Assembly (NCBI GenBank): GCA_005883245.1
Contig: VAXT01000098.1
Location: 1 to 10,777, forward strand
Source of the DNA: Actinomycetota bacterium
Lineage (GTDB): Bacteria > Actinomycetota > Thermoleophilia > Gaiellales > Gaiellaceae
Reading direction: 5' to 3'
DNA: 10,777 bases
This document shows positions 7,822 through 10,777 of this stretch, one piece after another. Within the stretch, counting starts at the first letter, position 1. Each line of letters opens with the position of its first letter. The notes below the pieces were generated by a model that searched no databases, was not told the DNA's origin, and saw only the letters and a program-made list of their open reading frames with translations. Position numbers and translations under genes: made by a program.

Positions 7822-7851
7822 AAAAAGTTTGTCGCGGCGCCGGCGCCGCGA
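7822..7851 (-). terminator. Likely terminator after atpG (20-bp perfect palindrome plus T5)
   Basis: Positions 7832-7851 are a perfect palindrome (TCGCGGCG-CCGG-CGCCGCGA) that can fold into an 8-bp GC stem with a CCGG loop. It begins 21 nt after the atpG stop. On the minus strand it is followed by CAAAC and then TTTTT (7826-7822), so the T-run is 5 nt late for an ideal intrinsic terminator. The position between atpG and dppC, and a new -10 box just beyond it, support the end of one transcript and the start of another. Confidence 0.55.
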
Positions 7852-7872
7852 GTCTCCCCCAGCTCAAGCGAA

Positions 7873-8763
7873 TCAGGCCGTCAGCGCGTCCGCTCCCGCG
7901 ACAACCTCGAGGATCTCCTGCGTGATCTCGGCCTGACGGGCCCGGTTCATCTGCAGCGTCAGGCTGTCGATCAGCTCGCCCGCGTTCTTCGAGGCGTTCC
8001 GCATCGCGGTCATCCGCGCGCCCTGCTCGGAGGCGGCGGACTCGAGCAGCGCCCGGTAGAGCTCGGTCTCGACGTAGACCGGGAGCAGGCGTTCGAGGAT
8101 CTGCTCCGGCTCCGGCTCGTAGATGAAGTCTCCGAGCATCGCCTGCGCGTGATCGTCGTCGCCGCCTTCGAGGAGCGACTCTGGGATCGGTAGGACCTCC
8201 TGCGCCACGACGCGCTGCGTGAGCGCCGACTCGAAGTGGTTGTAGATGACGACGACGTGGTCGACCTCCTGCTCGGAGTAGAGCTCGGAGACCTTGTGGG
8301 CGATCGCCTGCGCGTCGGCGTACTGCGGGCTATCGCTGAAGCCCATCCACGACTGGCCGATCTCGTACCGGCGGAAGCGAAGCGTGGAGGCGCCCTTCTT
8401 GCCCGCGACGAGCCAGTGCGGCTCGACGCCCTCGCCGCGGAGCCGCCGCTCCTGCGCGAACGCCTCGCGGAGGATCTGGGCGTTGAAGGCCCCGGCCAGC
8501 CCGCGGTCGCCGGTCAGCGGCAGGATCGCCACCGCGCGCTCCTCCTCGCGCCGCTGGAGCAACGGCAGGCCGCGCAGCGAGGTGCTGGCGCGGGCCGTGC
8601 CGATCATCAGCTCGGTCATCCGGTCGGCGTACGGGCGCATCGCCTCGATCCGCGCCTGCGCCTTGCGGAGCTTCGCGGCCGCGACGAGCTCCATCGCGCG
8701 CGTGATCTTCCGCGTGTTCGTGACGGAGCGGATCCGCCGCCGGATGTCCTGGACGGTGGCCAA
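7873..8763 (-). CDS. atpG: F1F0 ATP synthase subunit gamma
   Basis: This is the central rotating shaft of F1, which couples proton flow through F0 to the alpha/beta catalytic sites. The 296 residues match the family length (about 285-310). The N-terminal coiled-coil helix reads MATVQDIRRRIRSVTNTRKI, then TRAMELVAAAKLRKAQ. The core motif TGDRGLAGAFN is the counterpart of the usual SDRGLCGGLN. The C-terminal helix ASEQGARMTAMRNASKNA, then ELIDSLTLQMNRARQAEITQEI, is highly typical. The start is TTG at 8763, one base after the atpA TAG stop. There is no ribosome-binding site, so translation is probably coupled to atpA. That start is supported because ATVQDIRRRI aligns with the family's N-terminus. 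Normally atpD follows directly; here a terminator and the peptide importer follow instead. Confidence 0.96.
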   Translation of the reverse strand: MATVQDIRRRIRSVTNTRKITRAMELVAAAKLRKAQARIEAMRPYADRMTELMIGTARASTSLRGLPLLQRREEERAVAILPLTGDRGLAGAFNAQILREAFAQERRLRGEGVEPHWLVAGKKGASTLRFRRYEIGQSWMGFSDSPQYADAQAIAHKVSELYSEQEVDHVVVIYNHFESALTQRVVAQEVLPIPESLLEGGDDDHAQAMLGDFIYEPEPEQILERLLPVYVETELYRALLESAASEQGARMTAMRNASKNAGELIDSLTLQMNRARQAEITQEILEVVAGADALTA

Positions 8764-8764
8764 G

Positions 8765-9892
<1,128 letters not shown>

Positions 9893-9893
9893 C

Positions 9894-10196
9894 CTCGCCG
9901 ACCGGCACGCTGGCCACCTTGCCGGTGCGCCGCACCGTCTCGCCTTCCTTCACGTGCTGCCATTCGCCGAAGAGCGCCGCGCCGACGTCGTCCTCCTCCA
10001 GGTTGAACGCAAGCCCGACGACGCCGTGGTCGAACTCGAGCATCTCCAGCGCGACGCAGTTCTCGAGCCCGTAGACCCGCGCGATGCCGTCGCCGATCTG
10101 CAGGACGGTGCCCACCTCGGCCAGGTCGGTCTCGACCTCGTAGCGCTCGATGCGCTCCTTGAGGATCGAGGTGATTTCTTCGGGGCGTAGCTTCAC
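9894..10196 (-). pseudogene. atpA: F1F0 ATP synthase subunit alpha, N-terminal fragment
   Basis: The first 101 codons of alpha are intact: MKLRPEEITSILKERIERYE, then VGTVLQIGDGIARVYGLENC, FNLEEDDVGAALFG and TGKVASVPVGE, which make up the N-terminal helix and crown beta-barrel. At a run of six G (9894-9889 on this strand) the frame leaves the family, reading GGDRASAGEGAA onward to a stop at 9378, while the rest of alpha continues in another frame. Comparison with E. coli alpha places a missing block of about 33 residues (LLGRVVNxLGxPIDGKGP region) exactly here: 101 + 375 + 33 gives a normal length. Start: GTG 10196, with AAGGAG 5 nt upstream; an overlapping ATG at 10198 is out of frame. The upstream lipoprotein ends 9 nt before. 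Confidence 0.85.
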
Positions 10197-10205
10197 ATGC
10201 GCTCC

Positions 10206-10777
10206 TTAGACCGAGGGTTTGAGGCCGGCGCGCTGGAACACAGGCATGTTCTGCGCGGTCCTGATCGCGTCGGCGAAGGTGTTGGCGGCGCGGCCGGACT
10301 CGTCCTTGACGTCGCGGATCATCTTCTCACCTTCCGCCATCACATCCGTGCGGCCGGAGGCGAGGAACGGCGTCGCGCGTTGCAGGGTGTCGGCGACGAC
10401 CTCGTAGTCGTCGCAGGCCTTGTGGAAGTCCTCGTCGATCCTCTTTAGCTTCGCGTTGTCGCCCGGCGGCGGCCCGATCTGGACGAGCTTGTTCGAGCAC
10501 CGCTTGAGGTCGTTCATCCGTTTCTTGATGATCCGCAGCGTCGTCGGGTTCTGGCTGGCGATGAACAACCTGATCTGCGGGTTGTTGAAGTTCGTGACGA
10601 CGTTCAGGTCTGTGTTGATCGGACGCAGGAAGATGTTCACGACGCGGTCCGCCCACTCCGCAGGAGTCTGCGCGGCGGGAAGCACCGGGCCGATCGGCAC
10701 GGAGGACGTCTCCTTCTTGCTGCTGCCGCACCCGGCGACGGCGAAGGAAAGGCAGAGAAGAAGCAAGAGCGCACGTT
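10206..10777 (-). CDS. Lipoprotein of unknown function upstream of atpA (5' end beyond right edge)
   Basis: The N-terminus visible is RALLLLLCLSFAVAGCGSSKKE, a lipoprotein signal peptide with lipobox AVAG-C, followed by a Ser/Lys linker, so the mature protein should be lipid-anchored outside the cytoplasm. An internal TTG at 10766 gives 186 residues, but the frame stays open to the window edge with R-A-L upstream, so the true start is probably one or a few codons outside. The mature part looks mostly helical, with LRIIKKRMNDLKRCSNKL and LKRIDEDFHKACDDYEVVAD. Its two cysteines could pair. I recognise no family. The stop is 9 nt before the atpA GTG and overlaps the atpA ribosome-binding site, so the two are probably co-transcribed. 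This slot is normally taken by atpH (delta), which this is not: delta is cytoplasmic. Confidence 0.8.
   Translation of the reverse strand, partial: RALLLLLCLSFAVAGCGSSKKETSSVPIGPVLPAAQTPAEWADRVVNIFLRPINTDLNVVTNFNNPQIRLFIASQNPTTLRIIKKRMNDLKRCSNKLVQIGPPPGDNAKLKRIDEDFHKACDDYEVVADTLQRATPFLASGRTDVMAEGEKMIRDVKDESGRAANTFADAIRTAQNMPVFQRAGLKPSV

Overview
This window looks like chromosomal DNA from a high-GC bacterium, most likely an actinobacterium. The ATP synthase subunits, the GC-rich codon third positions and the mixed ATG/GTG/TTG starts suggest the Thermoleophilia (Gaiellales/Solirubrobacterales) side of the phylum. That placement is inference from general sequence feel, not from a search. Every gene I can support lies on the minus strand, so transcription runs from the right edge to the left edge. 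The long plus-strand reading frames are antisense shadows.

Reading in the direction of transcription: (1) 10777-10206 is a lipoprotein gene of unknown function that runs off the right edge. (2) 10196-8765 is atpA (F1 alpha), split into two reading frames by a lesion near 9889-9894. About 33 codons that the family normally has are missing and the frame is shifted. (3) 8763-7873 is atpG (F1 gamma). (4) 7872-7788 holds a strong palindrome that could terminate the atp transcript, followed by a -10-like box only 12 nt before the next start codon. (5) 7787-1552 is a complete oligopeptide/dipeptide-type ABC importer in the order permease C, binding protein A, permease B, ATPase D, ATPase F. (6) 1542-1165 is a small three-helix membrane protein, and 1125-631 is a membrane-anchored zinc-finger anti-sigma-factor-like protein with no sigma factor beside it. 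(7) After a 240-nt gap with a candidate promoter, an overlapping inverted repeat and a possible small ORF, atpD (F1 beta) starts at 389 and runs off the left edge.

The striking point is the architecture. In most bacteria atpA-atpG-atpD are contiguous and co-transcribed. Here about 7.5 kb carrying a peptide importer, a small membrane protein and an anti-sigma-like protein separates gamma from beta, and a lipoprotein sits where atpH (delta) normally precedes atpA. The gamma/beta junction is also where the beta-epsilon pair is detached in cyanobacteria/plastids and Chlorobi, so a split here has precedents. The peptide-importer cargo does not, as far as I know.

The five importer genes should work as one machine. 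The secreted binding protein captures a peptide-like ligand, DppB/DppC form the channel, and DppD/DppF hydrolyse ATP. A very stable hairpin between dppA and dppB may set the binding protein above the channel subunits. I see no RNA genes, CRISPR arrays, insertion sequences or integrase/att signatures, so the window gives no direct sign of how the atp cluster was separated.
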